Shown piece after piece: positions 31,623 to 43,758 of a stretch of 64,000 nt of DNA; position 1 is the first letter of the stretch, and every line of letters begins with the position of its first letter. The stretch is from Campanula takesimana (Eukaryota > Streptophyta > Magnoliopsida > Asterales > Campanulaceae): NCBI GenBank assembly GCA_026119855.1, contig JAOWBW010000564.1, forward strand, positions 682,001-746,000, given 5' to 3'. The notes under the pieces are model-generated. The model was not told the origin of the DNA. It did no database searches and saw only the letters and a program-made list of their open reading frames with translations. The position numbers were made by a program, and so were the translations under genes.

Positions 31623-31791
31623 TTTTTGGGGAAACTAGTTCTTCCATAAGTTATAAAAAGTCTATTTTTTAACCCTTTAAACCCTAAGCCTTAAACCCTA
31701 AAGAGCCTAAACCCTAAACCTTAAACTCTAAACTTTAACCCTATAAAAACATGACTTTTTATAACTTAGGAGAAACTAGTTTCCCCAAAAA
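31623..31791. mobile_element. Inverted-repeat element with telomere-like loop
   Basis: The arms 31623-31670 and 31743-31791 are reverse complements (GGGGAAACTAGTT, AAGTTATAAAAAGTC). The loop is made of degenerate plant telomere units: AACCCTAAGCC, TTAAACCCTAAA, TAAACCCTAAACC. A TTA microsatellite lies just after it (about 31807-31843). Confidence 0.75.
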
Positions 31792-31804
31792 AATTCTCCA
31801 AGGA

Positions 31805-31844
<40 letters not shown>

Positions 31845-32130
31845 GGCAGCACTTAATAAAAGTGTCGAAAAGTAACGTTACTCAATAAAAGGTACCTGAA
31901 ATTAGCGATATTTTAAGAGTTCAAGAATTACCGACACTAATAAAAAAATTTGCGAGGAAAATGGCATAACTTTGGTATGCTGAAAACTACATAATCTTGG
32001 TGAGAGCTGAAAATCAAACAATTTTGCTGTGAACTGCATAAGTGTGATCAGTTGGTCATTCCATATGCATGACTCATTCCTTTTCCCTCAATTTCCTTTT
32101 TCATTCATCCCAATTTATAATTATACCCCC
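31845..32130. other. Upstream region of second cystatin, duplicated promoter block
   Basis: The section 32038-32095 (CATAAGTGTGATCAGTTGG, then ATATGCATGACT) is homologous to 30236-30290 upstream of cystatin 1. Confidence 0.55.
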
Positions 32131-32443
32131 TCAGTCTTTGGCCACTTTAAAACAGAGTCTCATTTTAATTTTTTGATCATATGCATAAAATGCTAATTAT
32201 TCAATACTCTCCGGAATAAATGTCATACTTTCTATTTTGGTTTGACCTAAAATAAATGTCGCATGACTAAAAGTAGGATATGAAGTTTGGTGATCTTCTT
32301 ATACTACTCATTTAATAGACACAAGCACTGCAATATCATCAGAAATGCTACTCTACCTATATGAATGGATTGAGGCAATCAAGAAAACATAACTAAAAGC
32401 TTAAAAACATTGACTTGTACATTTATTCCGAGACAGATGGAGT
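32127..32443. mobile_element. MITE in second cystatin promoter
   Basis: Starts with a CCCCCTCAGTC-like end and includes 32203-32443, which begins CTCTCCGGAATAAATGT and ends ACATTTATTCCGAGACAG plus ATGGAG. It is the reverse-orientation relative of the MITE at 24372-25700. A TTA repeat follows. Confidence 0.65.
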
Positions 32444-32554
32444 ATTATTATTATTATTATTATTATTATTGGCAAAGTTCAAATTAACAAGTTGACTACA
32501 AAGTTCCAAGTGAGACTATCTATTGTCAACAAGATAAAAAAATTACCAACACAT

Positions 32555-32562
32555 TATAAATA
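32555..32562 (+). promoter_or_regulatory. TATA box of second cystatin gene
   Basis: TATAAATA, 60 bases before the ATG, in the same context as the first copy (about 30529). Confidence 0.75.
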
Positions 32563-32621
32563 GCTACCAACACTCTTCATAATTTCTTCAACTCTCATAT
32601 TTTACCCTAAAAAAAATAGCC

Positions 32622-32957
32622 ATGGCTCGCATTTCTATTCAATACTATCTCAGCCGCATCCACAGATATGAATCTGTACCTGGTAGTTTAGAAGAGATCA
32701 AGAACCTAAACGACCCTCAGGTAATGAGGATAGCTCGTTTTGCAGTGACAATACATAACTTGGAATCCCATGAAGACCAGGCTTTCGTAAAGGTGGTTAG
32801 AGGCCAGAAATCGGGGAGTATGAGCATGAATAATTACTTGCTAACTATAGCAACAAACGATGGCACTGTTACTAAAAACTACGCAGCTAATATTTTTGTT
32901 GATTCGGATTATAATTGGCATCTCAGATCCTTTGAATTGAGTTTGTCAAATTGGTAA
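32622..32957 (+). CDS. Phytocystatin-like protease inhibitor 2 (111 aa, no signal peptide)
   Basis: Tandem paralogue of the gene at 30601. The helix signature is IARFAVTIHN (37-46), closer to the family pattern. The first hairpin is again KVVRG (57-61), and the second-hairpin Trp is W99. Unlike the first copy, the N-terminus (MARISIQYYLSRIHRYESVP) is polar, with no signal peptide, so the product is probably cytosolic. The upstream ATG used in copy 1 is ATA here (32616-32618), and translation begins at the second ATG. AATAAA at 32979-32984. No intron. Confidence 0.85.
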   Translation: MARISIQYYLSRIHRYESVPGSLEEIKNLNDPQVMRIARFAVTIHNLESHEDQAFVKVVRGQKSGSMSMNNYLLTIATNDGTVTKNYAANIFVDSDYNWHLRSFELSLSNW

Positions 32958-33027
32958 AGTTTGTTATGATCATTTATTAATAAAACCAACCCCCTAACTA
33001 AAAGCTATTAGTAAAAGTTAGATACTG

Positions 33028-33288
33028 CTCCCTCCGTCTCAAAATCGTTTGTTGGTGTTTCGCACATATTAAGAAATACCATTAAAAGCATACTTAGATT
33101 AAGCGTTTCTACACATATTAAGAAATACCATTAAAAGCATACTTAGATTAAGCGTCTCAAAATAGATGTCGTTTTGTTTGGAGGGTGACTTCAACAAGCA
33201 GCTTATAACCACAGTTTCACGTGCATTTGCAAAATGACAAACAACCACATAAAAAAGTCTTGTGCATGGTACATGGGACAGAGGGAGT
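33028..33288. mobile_element. Stowaway-like MITE with tandem duplication
   Basis: Left end CTCCCTCCGTCTC, right end GGGACAGAGGGAG. A unit of about 46-49 bp containing ACACATATTAAGAAATACC is repeated in tandem at about 33063-33160. Confidence 0.75.
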
Positions 33289-33419
33289 AGTACTAATTAC
33301 AATCATATGCAATAAAAGCATACTTAGATTAAGCGTCAAATCAGTAGAAATTACATACTCTATTGTCAACAATTAAACAAAGTTAAGAGTTACATCACAG
33401 ATTACAGGAAATGAATAAT

Positions 33420-33595
33420 GCTAGGGACACAAAAAAATCACAAAATTTTGCTCACAAAATCCTAGATGTAATGATTTCATTGGTGTTTTTAATTAGAGTA
33501 TGGCAGATCCACTATCAATGCAACCAATAAAATATCGCCACCTCATTTTGTAAGCAAGATTTTATGACCATATTGTGTGCCCCTAGCATTGCTCG
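33420..33595. mobile_element. MITE, relative of 2491-2671
   Basis: Ends AATGCTAGGG and CCCCTAGCATTGCTC form inverted repeats. The interior matches the 2.5-kb copy in the opposite orientation (TGGTGTTTTTAATTAGAGT). It lies just beyond the 3' end of the GTPase gene. Confidence 0.75.
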
Positions 33596-33756
33596 AAATG
33601 AATAATATCCAAAAGAAAAATAAAAATAAAAATACAAGACCCGAAGATAACAAAGGAAATCATCAGTCCACTTTCTCGTACATTGTGGGCAGTGGCTAAA
33701 ATATACTCACTTCTATGTAGATTACAAGACTAAGAAAATTAAGCTTCTCTACAGAT

Positions 33757-36700
33757 TCAAGATTTATTGAGCACGCATTTCTCGTAGAGAGCCAATAAGT
33801 CTTTCTTGTTGGGATTCTTCAACTCAAGCAACTCCGCACCAAAATTATGCTTAGTCAGCTCCTGCCTTAGTTTCTGCATCGTGAATTTTGTGTAGTCCCC
33901 TGAACTAGTTTGCTGACTCTGGCTGTGATTGTTTTCTTCATCTCCTTTGAACACGGACCCACCATCCCCAGGTGATGTTGCCATCTCGAGAGGGCTTGTC
34001 GTGCTTTTAGACCTCTTACTTCCCCTCAATATTCTCTCATCAACATCCATATCGTGAACAGATTCTAGACCTATTTCGGAGTCATCAATTCTAACACGTT
34101 TACCATGTGAAGCTGTTTTGAGCTTACTGTCTAATGCTGTTTCGTTGAGACGGGCAGTGGTCATTTGTTGTTGGAGTAAGTCGAGCTTTCCTTGGGTAGC
34201 TTGGAGCTTGACTGAGAGTGCTTCTGCCCGGTTATTAGCTTCTGCCCTAGCTGCCCGCTCAGTTTCTAAGAGACTTTCAAGGACTTGAACTGTATTAGCC
34301 CTCTGTTCATTGTTTGATTTCAGAAGAGACTCTATCTCTTTCTCTCTTTCTTCAACCCTTCCCTCTAGCATTGCAACTTTAGATACAGCCTCCATCTCAG
34401 CAGCTCGGTATCTTTCCAGTTCATCTGCTAGGTCTTTTTTCTGTCTGTCTAAACTCTCGATATGCCTCTCAGCCCTTTCTATTTCAGTCAGTCTCTCCAT
34501 TGCTACTCGCTGAATTTCACTCCTCTCTCTCTGGGCTGTGACCGCTTCGGCCCTGGCTTTATCAGCTAACTCTGTGGCCCTTTTAGCTTCCTTTTCAGCA
34601 ATTTTACACCTTTCTTGAACTTCCTCGAATCTGTCGAATTCTGATCTGTACTTCTGCTCTAAATGTATTTTTTCTTGTTCAAGCATCCGAGCTTCTCTTT
34701 CAAATGATTGGGCGGTTGAATTAGCGCTTTCTAACCTCTCGGCCAACTCTTTGATTGAACGCTTTAAAGTTGATATCTCCAGATCATAATTGTTAATCTT
34801 TGACTCTGCAGCCTGAAGATAGCAGAAACCAGAGAAATTGAATCATGTGTTCATATAAAAAAAATACATAACAAAAAAAAAAAAGCACAGCCTGGTGCTA
34901 CAGAGCTCTTAGTACACAAACATACATACATGAAATAAATATAAAGTGTGTATCTACATGAAGAAACAATTCTGAGCTCACCTTTAATTCCAAGTTCAGA
35001 GTTGTTACACGCTGCTCAGCACGTTCAATCTTTGCTGCCTTATCTTTTATTTCTTCTTCCTGCAGTGTCATTGAAAATGAAATGAGATTCAAAAATAAAC
35101 AAAATAAAAAATAGGGAAAGGAAGCACAACAAGGGAGGAGAAATGTTTCACCTTGTCAGCCAAAGTACCAGCAAATTCTGCTCTCAAAGCATCTTCCCTA
35201 AGTTGGGTCTGCTTACTTGAGCGATCTTGCACAGTTGCTGCCTTCTCTAGTGCATTTTTCGCTTCTCTAACAGCAATGTCATATTTGCGTTTCCACTCTG
35301 CAGCCTCCTCTTGAGCAGACTGAGTTTGTTCCCGAGCAGCAGCCAACCTTGCTTCAGCGGCACTACTCCTTGACTTGAGGATTGCGATCTCTGAGGACGC
35401 CTGATCCTCCCCTGCCTTTTGCCTTAATAAAGCTTGTTCATATTTCCTTTTCCATTCTGAGGATTCCTGTCTTGCAGATTCCAGTGTTTTGGATAGACTG
35501 GAGCATCTTTCATCCAATGAGCTACTGTTTTTTTGAAGATTTGTTATGCGACTCATATAATCATCTGCAAGCTTCTTTTTATCATTGATAGCATCCTCGT
35601 AACGTTTCATGTACTCAGATTTATACTTCTCACTAGCTTCAAGTTGCTTGTTAAGCAATCCCATTTTGTCTTCGATTGAACGGCATTTCAGATGCAGGGA
35701 ACTCTTCTCTGACCCAATCTGATCTATCTGCTTTTTGACGAGATCAAGAAGTGGACCTTCCAAACTTAAAAAAAAAAAAAAAAAGAAAAAGAAAAAAACT
35801 TTTAGATAAATCTTAAATAGAGATGCAACCTAATTTGGAAATAATGTCGGTACAAACCTCTGCCGCAGGAATGAAGTCAGTTTCTGATATTTTTCCGGAC
35901 CGTGAGATGTTGATTCATACTTGGATATGAGACGGTCAAGAACCTAAATAACAAATTGATACTCCCATCAAACTCAATGAGCATATATACATATCATATA
36001 CAGTAGCTACAGCTGAACTAAATGCAAAATAGCTACATTAGAGAAGCAATGGAATCTTCTTTACCCAGATCAATTATTCCAGCACCGCTTTGTCGTAACA
36101 TTGTTAGGTCAAAGTGATGCTGGGATAACTATTAATTTGTCATGTAATTTGGAGAGTGATATCGGCCACTGTTAGGATCCTTTCCAGAAGGTATCAAGAC
36201 TGACAGTGCACTACCAAGATTCATCAATTATAAACTTTCAAAAGAGGACCCTTATGGACTGCCTCTGGGGAATTTGGTAGTAGGGCCTTTTTGATATCAG
36301 CATGACACATGATATGCTAAGAGTAAAAAATTTATATCTCAGTGGACTCCCTACATATAATGGTCAGGTTACATGAAAGCTGTAAGTCTACTCTGAAAGG
36401 CGTAGTAAAAAGCATTATCTAAGTTACTGGATACCATAAAATGGTCATTATCTAATATGCAGCCAAGAAATTTGGCTCTATAAGGATAAAACATTAAATA
36501 TTTTTCTTTGCGTGTGTGACTTCTACTAAATGGAAAACCAGTGAAACTGAGCGATGAATGGTTACCTTAAGAACATTGTCTAGTTTTGCATCAGGAGCTT
36601 GACAAGCTGTTCTTAGTTCCTTCTCCATGTTCTGTATAGCATTCGAACACTGCAAGTAAGCCTCCCTGAAAGCATCCCTTTTATAATCCTGCATTAGGGG

Positions 36701-39700
36701 CTAATCCAATCAGTACCAGCAAGGTTGGATGAGTAAATAAAAAAACTGGACTCGCTGAACAAAAGTTTGTGTAATGTATCATTCATTAACGTGTATGTGT
36801 GTAAGTTTGTGTAATATATCATTCATTAACGTGTGTGTGTGTGTATTTGTTGCTTCAGATTTCTAGTTTGTATGTTCGCAGTTTATCTCTTGAAAACAAC
36901 CACAAGGAAACCTGAGCACAAGAGACATGCAGGAACAGGAGGGCACTAAATCGAGTATCACATTGAACAGCATCCACAAGAACTTGGGCCCCATTACAAA
37001 GCCTACCACGACCTTAATATATTAGGCAGAAACTCCATAACAAGTTGGATTCCTATAAAGCTAGAGCTAATGCGAGAATCTTACACCTACAACATGCGAA
37101 TAAAACTAAGGGTGACACCTGTGTATCAAGCATCATCAGTTTGGCATTTACAGTTGATATGACTGCAACGATATGCAAAATAAATACAGAACAGTAATAT
37201 TAGAATAATAAATGGAAAAGGGAGGGGTCACTATAAAGAGCAATGCTAGGGTTACAAAAATAGTTTACAAAATTTTGCTTACAAACACCGTTGTCAGAAA
37301 ATGATTGGATGTTGAATATATGAGTGTGGGCCCTACAAGCACAACATCCAATCATTTTCTGATAATACTGTTTGTAAGCAGAATTTTGTAATATCTTTTT
37401 TGTAACTTCAGTTTTACTAAATGGGGTAACCAACGTTTTATTTCCAGTCACATGGAAATAATCATTCGCCTTGCTCTTCGAGAATTATATGCATACCTCC
37501 CACAGTTCTCATAAACAAGGTGTTATATTATATGCATAATGAGCGGGTTGTGTGAGTGAGAGAGGGGGGAGGGGGAGGGGGAGAAGTATCTGCTTCAAAC
37601 CATCTAATCCTCTTTTTCCGACTCTCATACCTTTATCTTATTTTGCATTCTTGTACAAATTTTTAGTCGTTTCTTCCATGCATGTGAATCTCTAACCTTC
37701 TGCTTTTCCCTAATGCCGTAGAGTGTAGAGCCCTTATGCCATATTTGGTAACATAGTAAATTCGTACACCATAAATGGCAACTCTCTTTCTTCCGAAAAT
37801 ATAACAATGAAATCGGAGAGTAGGAAAATAATAAGAGGGGATAAGAGAATGCACTTAAAAAAAGGTTGAACAATATCAACTAGTAGCAAAGAAAGAACAA
37901 ATTACTTGATAATGAGCGAGAATAGTTCAGAAATAATGACCTCAAATGCCTTCTTAAGGAATTTCTGGAAACGCGATTCATATTTCTGTCTAGTAGAACC
38001 CGCCCCAACAGCAGTAGAATTAAATGCAGCTACTGATTTTTGAACTGCATCTTCATGTGCCTCTCGCAATGCTGCCTACAGCCATTTTAAAATTAGAACA
38101 TCTGGAATTTGAAATTAGGTTAAAGGATGAAAACAGGAGGCACAACGTACTTCCTCTGGAGGCTTCGAACGATCAAAACTAGACATATAAACTTCAGTAG
38201 CTAGATCAAATGCCCTTTGACATTCTGCTTCCTCAACACTCTGCAAAACAATCAGCGATTATAGAACAACTAGAACTTCCCGAGCAGAGGAACGCGGAGA
38301 AATAATGAACACAGTCCATGTCTATCAGTGATGACTGATGAGAACAAATTTAAGTGGAAAAAATAAAGTATCGGTTTCAAGTGATATCGAGGAAAATTTT
38401 ACTGCATAACACACAAACTAAAGGATACTGTAACTTTCTGGAAAAAGAAGACACTAGTTATATAAAGAAACAACTTTCACTCATACTTTAAAGTACTATT
38501 AAAATTGTACCCCCTCCTTCCCAAAATGAATATCCAAATTTTTTTCAAATTTGCTTTTGATCAAAGACCAACTTTGAAATATTTTTGGACATTCATTTTA
38601 GAACGGAGGGAGTATATTTTTTTTACTGTTATAAGTTAGTATGCATGCATATGAAATCAAGAGACTATGACCTTTCAATGTATATTCTCTTCACTCCTTG
38701 ACTCGCACAGGACAGCTCATCGAACATGCACCTTAAGTAACCCTTTCCACTAGCATCAGGACCACTTTTCGGGATAGTACTTCACAACCCAAAAATGAAA
38801 CAACCAATGCACCCTCAAAAGATTCCCCCTTCAGTAATCTCCAAAATAGAACATTTCCGTTCATACATCCAAACTTGAATGAAAGCAGAGCTCAATGCCC
38901 AGTAAGTACTAAGCACCAAATCAAATTACTTGATCATTTTGATGAAAAAAGGGCACAGGCCATAATAGTGGCCCTTATACTTGTAAGTACATTTCTAGTC
39001 AAACACAGATTCGCAGCAGATTATGAAAAAGGCTACGTAATTCCTTTGGTACAGAACACAATAGAACACTTAGGTTTCAGCATAATAGATATCTATAGGC
39101 ATTCCTTTGTTCGCAAAATTTCACATTTTTTCTCTACGTTCATCCTTAAGAAAGGCATCTGCATGAAATACGCAGTGTGCTGCTCTCTTTAGATACAAAT
39201 GTTCTTTTGAAACAATTTGATACCAGAGCGGCAGAGCCACATATTGTCAAACTGTGCATAGCAAAGACCTATGATGCTCGGACTCATCATTTCACCCCCC
39301 CCCACCCGTTCTCGTAGGCGAGTCCGACACATGGTTATTTTACACTACATGTAGTGTAAATTTATTATTTTTTTCCCGAATCCGACACTCGGATACGTAC
39401 CCGTATCAGATACTCCAAGGCGAGTCTGAGTAACATAGGCAAAGACAACAAAGGTCTCAAAAACGCAAAAGAACGCCTAGTTTTGAATTTCATCATTTTC
39501 TGTTAGATAAGGAGAAAGTGAAATATCAACTTATGAAGCCTCATGTCCATAATATAATCAAGCAGTTCCTACACAATGTCCATTGCTCTGATCTAGAGAA
39601 AACTTAAGACCTCCCAACTTTCCATATAATCCACTTATTCTTGTGTGCAAAAGAGCATTACAGCTGTTCAAGCTAGTTACAGACGGCAAGACTGATGCTA

Positions 39701-42700
39701 GAGGCTATGCAAAAGATTGCATAAATCACACATGGTCGACAACAAACCATATAAATCACAGTTAGAACAATGATATATAAGAGATATCTGGGAATTCATG
39801 CTAACCTGCCATGAGGATGTTATTGTGGGCACTGCACCATTATTAAGAGCATCTAAAAAGGATTGAGTGATACGAGCAAATATGGGACCCGTCATAACTG
39901 TAGCCCCTACTTGCTTGGGCCTAGTCCTCTCAAAGACAAACCTTGTGAAAGCATCGAGGCCCGACCTAAACTCTGGCCTCATTCTCTCCAACTGTATAAA
40001 GGAAAAAACATTTTAAACGTTATATTTACAGAATTTCCGAAAGAAACATATAATTTGTACAGAACTGCGGTATAAAAACAAAAGGAGTTTACTGACAGGG
40101 ATCTTGTCAAGCTGCTGGAGTTCCTTCTCATCACTCAAAGGTCGTACAAGAGGGAAACATTCTCTGTCCGGAAAAAGGGCTCGAATGGAATCCCGAATCT
40201 GGCAAAAATCAATTTCTAATCATTCGTAAATAGTGTTTTTAGCATGTCAAATGAAGAATGCATTTTCTGATTAAGATAAAAACAGTCACGTTCAGCCCAT
40301 ACGTAAGAATGGGGGAAGTCCCCATTCACATTCAAGGAAAACCAAATATAGATATGGTCTACTACACTCCTACATATGTCAATAAGGAAAGAAAAAGGCT
40401 GAATGGGCAACCTCATTTTTGGCAGCAACATCTTTTCCACTACCTTGAACTGGCCTCAAAGCAAGTTCCAGGTAATCACGAGGTGTTATTTTTCGATCAT
40501 CCTCCTCTAACTCCAAATAGAAGTCCTGCAATTAGGAAAATCAAATGACCATACTAATGAACATAACAGTATCAGAATTACGTTAGAAGAGATATACAAC
40601 ATTTAAGCATAAAATCATAAGCCACAAATTTACCCTTAAAAGCCAAACAAAGATTGGCGAGAACTGTCCAAGCTCCGAGACAGAACTCTTTCCCCCGGAG
40701 GCTCTAACCCGGATATGCTTAGTCATCTCAGTTACAAGAGAAAGGCGATCGAGTGCAGCCTCGTCAATACCACCCATCTGAGTAGATGAAAAACAGAAAA
40801 TATCAGAGTAATAAAAACAGAAAATGAAATATGAAACTAAAGGGGGAAAAAAAAAAAAGATGTAACAATTATGTAGTCACTGAGCGACAGATAAGAAAGG
40901 AAAGACAAAAGGTGTATCCACATGATCTCTCTAATGATTACAGTCGTTGAAACTAAATTGGTCTTACCTGGTTGTATATGAACATGCTTGATAAGAGGAC
41001 AGCTAGAGAGAATATCTGTGTGCTGTACTTTCCCTGTCAAAGACACCGGGGGGAAAGGAAAAAAAAACAAGGTTATTTACAGAACCAGAAAGAAAATGTT
41101 AAAGTATCCATATTCGCTTCTTTGTTGAAGGAAAGGGCAGATAATCATTCAATCTTGAGAAAGAACAAGAGAAAAGAGCCAACCGTTTGATCATAAGCAT
41201 CAATTCCTTCAGTATCCAACAGTAAAAGGTTGTATTCAGTTCCATCAAGAGCAGTTCTCCTTAAGGGGGTACTCCACAACCAAAGTCCTTTGGTGCATGG
41301 ACGGTGGGTTGGTGCAACCTGAAATCCACTACTCCTCCCAAGAAGCTATAACAATGAGGAAACAATTGAGCAAAATTCAGAAATATATTGAATAGCTTAA
41401 AACTATAAGATTATAAGACACATTGTTGTGCTACTACATAAGAAAAGAAGACAACATCTCATTTATAGAAACAGCTCATATTCATCACAAATGATAGAAA
41501 GTCGCCTCATCCCATATGCGCTAGAGTGAACTAGTGCAGAAACAAATGAATGATTAAAGGTGATCATTTATCATCTCGATAATATCTAATGACCATGTCC
41601 TATTTAATGCTTATAATCTATATTGAGAACAAAGTTAGTCCATATATGCATGAAATCACTTGACACAGTAAAAAACAATAGGAGGTAATTTAAAGCAGGG
41701 GGTCACAATGTTAACATCCTGCTTTCTCTAAACTGATATCGAGCTTAATATGTCTAATATGTGACGACATGACAGATCTTTCTCATAGATTGGTAGCTCT
41801 ATGTTGGCACACAATAAGGCAATGATAGTGCCACTTCTTTTGACGCTTGATTATGAAAATTAGAAGTTTCTAGGTACGGGAAGGATGAACAGTGTCTCTA
41901 GTGTTGGGCTATTTTATCATTCTCTGGAACATTTGGAAAAATCAAAATTCCCCAAACGTAATCGCCTTCATTCCTGCTTTTGACGGGTAAAGTTCAGCAT
42001 TTAGCCATGCTCTGGGCCTGACAATCAGGCGCTTAGAGGGGAACTTTCAGAGGACTGCCAGTTGCAGAACACGCTAGGAATTGGATTCTCTGCTAAGTAG
42101 TTTCCCTTCTTCTTTTGCTTGTAATTTTGATTTTAGCCCCTCTTTTCCCTTTAGTTTCTTTTGTTTTCTCTATTATGATAACCTCTAGCTCATCAATTAC
42201 ATATATTCTACATCCCTTAACAAAATGGTTCTTAATTTATCAAAAAATAGAACTAGTACGCCACTTATTCCACAACTGGCAGTAGGAATGTAGCATGACA
42301 TTTCCATGTTCACACGTAGATCTTACATTCATAATTGATACTAAGACAATGAATTTCAACTGTTGAACTCCAAATAGTTGGTTGCGTGTATTGCAAAAGA
42401 GAGTTCAAATGGTATCTTAACATTTCTTCAGACTACTATGGTATATGCAGTTTAAGACTCCCCTTTCTTCCTGGTCTGACATATCTTCACCAAATTCTGA
42501 AGTCTGCATAGCTCACTACTATTCTAGAACTATGCACACAACTATTCCTCCACCACACATCAAAACGAGAACCCATTTACCAAGCAGCTAATTATATTGA
42601 AGCTTCAAACTATTCCATCTCAATGTGATTTTCTATTACAAATACCCAATGGTTACAATATTTGTATATAAATAATAATAATAATAAAAAAGATGCAGGT

Positions 42701-43245
42701 AAGAGAAAAATCTCTATGGAGATTATATTGGCGTTTTGTGATTTTATCATAAACAGTGTCTTTATGCTGTTATGAAGTGGTGACGCCATATAGATGCATC
42801 GCATAGTACTCCAAATTAATTATGTAACTTTACATTTTCCAAATTCCCCTTTACCTCCTCAACAAAAACCCTAACTTAAACATTAGCAATAAGCTCTACC
42901 AAGAAACACCAAATTACGAACCCTAAGTCTCACATTACGCAACATTTAAACGCAAAAAGAGGCAAACCTGATTCAAAATGAAGCTCTTGCCTTGCCTAGC
43001 GCGACCACAGACAGAAACAATACCAACAGGCTCCTTGACGAGCTGAAGAACAGATACAGCTTCCGGATCCATATGGAATTTTCCATTATCGTCGGCATAG
43101 ACAAGACGGATAGGTCTAGCGGGACCGGAGGAAACCGGAGCAGTAGTGAAAGGAGAATAACGGTGCTGTGGTGGCTCCGGCGAAGGGAAGGAGATTCCGA
43201 TTGAGGAGAGTCGCCGGAAGAGCCTCGGCTGAAGAATCTCCTCAT
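33757..43245 (-). CDS. Guanylate-binding protein-like GTPase (GBPL), 14 exons
   Basis: Exons I place from reading frame and GT-AG borders: 43245-42968, 41345-41184, 41033-40968, 40777-40634, 40525-40412, 40198-40097, 39991-39806, 38240-38151, 38075-37941, 36688-36566, 35943-35858, 35764-35152, 35059-34982, 34812-33757. Product about 1,080 aa. The GBP-type GTPase domain is in exons 1-6: P-loop GRARQGKS, THRPCTKGLWLW, DTEG (LLLLDTEGIDAY), and LLRDF across exons 4/5. Exons 7-9 hold the GBP helical part; exons 10-14 are a long charged coiled coil; the C-terminus has basic patches (HGKRVRIDD, RGSKRSKS) that may direct it to the nucleus. Plant GBPLs act in immune and stress-linked condensates. Exon 1 is 278 nt from the conserved start, one base short for frame (see findings). 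Confidence 0.9.
37238..37420. mobile_element. MITE in GBPL intron 9
   Basis: AGCAATGCTAGGGTTACAAA at the left; the arms around ATCCAATCATTTTCTGA are inverted. The left end resembles that of 2491-2671, though the right end has decayed. Confidence 0.65.
38510..38612. mobile_element. Stowaway MITE in GBPL intron 7 (103 bp)
   Basis: CCCCCTCCTTCCC at the left, AACGGAGGGAG at the right, TA on both sides. Arms AAAATGAATATCCAAA and TTTGGACATTCATTTT. Confidence 0.85.
41346..42967 (-). other. GBPL intron 1 (1.6 kb)
   Basis: The donor is CAG|GTTTGCC (minus) and the acceptor TTATAG|CTTCTTGGG. No other gene is supported inside. A stretch near 41900-42140 faintly resembles a degraded LINE 3' end, but not enough to call. 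Confidence 0.6.
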
Positions 43246-43249
43246 GATT

Positions 43250-43758
43250 GCTTTTTTTTTTTTTTTTTGCTTTCCTCAACTTTCGTGCGCGTGAATATGT
43301 GATCTGTGAATGTGTGATCTGTTGGGTTTTAGAGTGTTTTTTTATATGAGAAAGTGAGATGTTCGTGCGCTGTTGTTGTTAAGAGAGAGAGAGAGAGAGG
43401 CGGTCGGAGGGAGGGAAAAGGAGAATTGAGAAGAGATGGTCGAATTGGAATAAAGGATTTTTTATTGACACGTTTTCAAGTTTCCGGGCGATTAGATGTA
43501 GGGTCGGCCGTCCGGGTTACGGTTTCGCACCATTCACGGTTTTATTTATTTTATTTTTTTCATAGAAAAAACAATTTAAAATTATTTGGTAACTAAAATC
43601 TTGTAAAAAAAACTCAGTCGTACGGCTATAATCCGTCAATATCCGTTACTTTCCATTAGCAACGGATACTTCTGATGAAACCGTGAAATCTGACGGTTTC
43701 TGCCATGGTTCGCAGTTTAGGTTCAAAGTTCCGGTTCACGATTTTTGAGGGTATGAAC
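43250..43758 (-). promoter_or_regulatory. GBPL upstream region
   Basis: Holds an 18-base T run (A run on the coding strand) directly upstream of the conserved start, a GA microsatellite (43382-43399), and non-coding sequence up to the solo LTR at 43759. I see no unambiguous TATA box. Confidence 0.5.

Noticed and set aside
41900..42140. LINE 3' end in GBPL intron 1
   Set aside because: Only a faint resemblance in a decayed reading frame; no clear motif.
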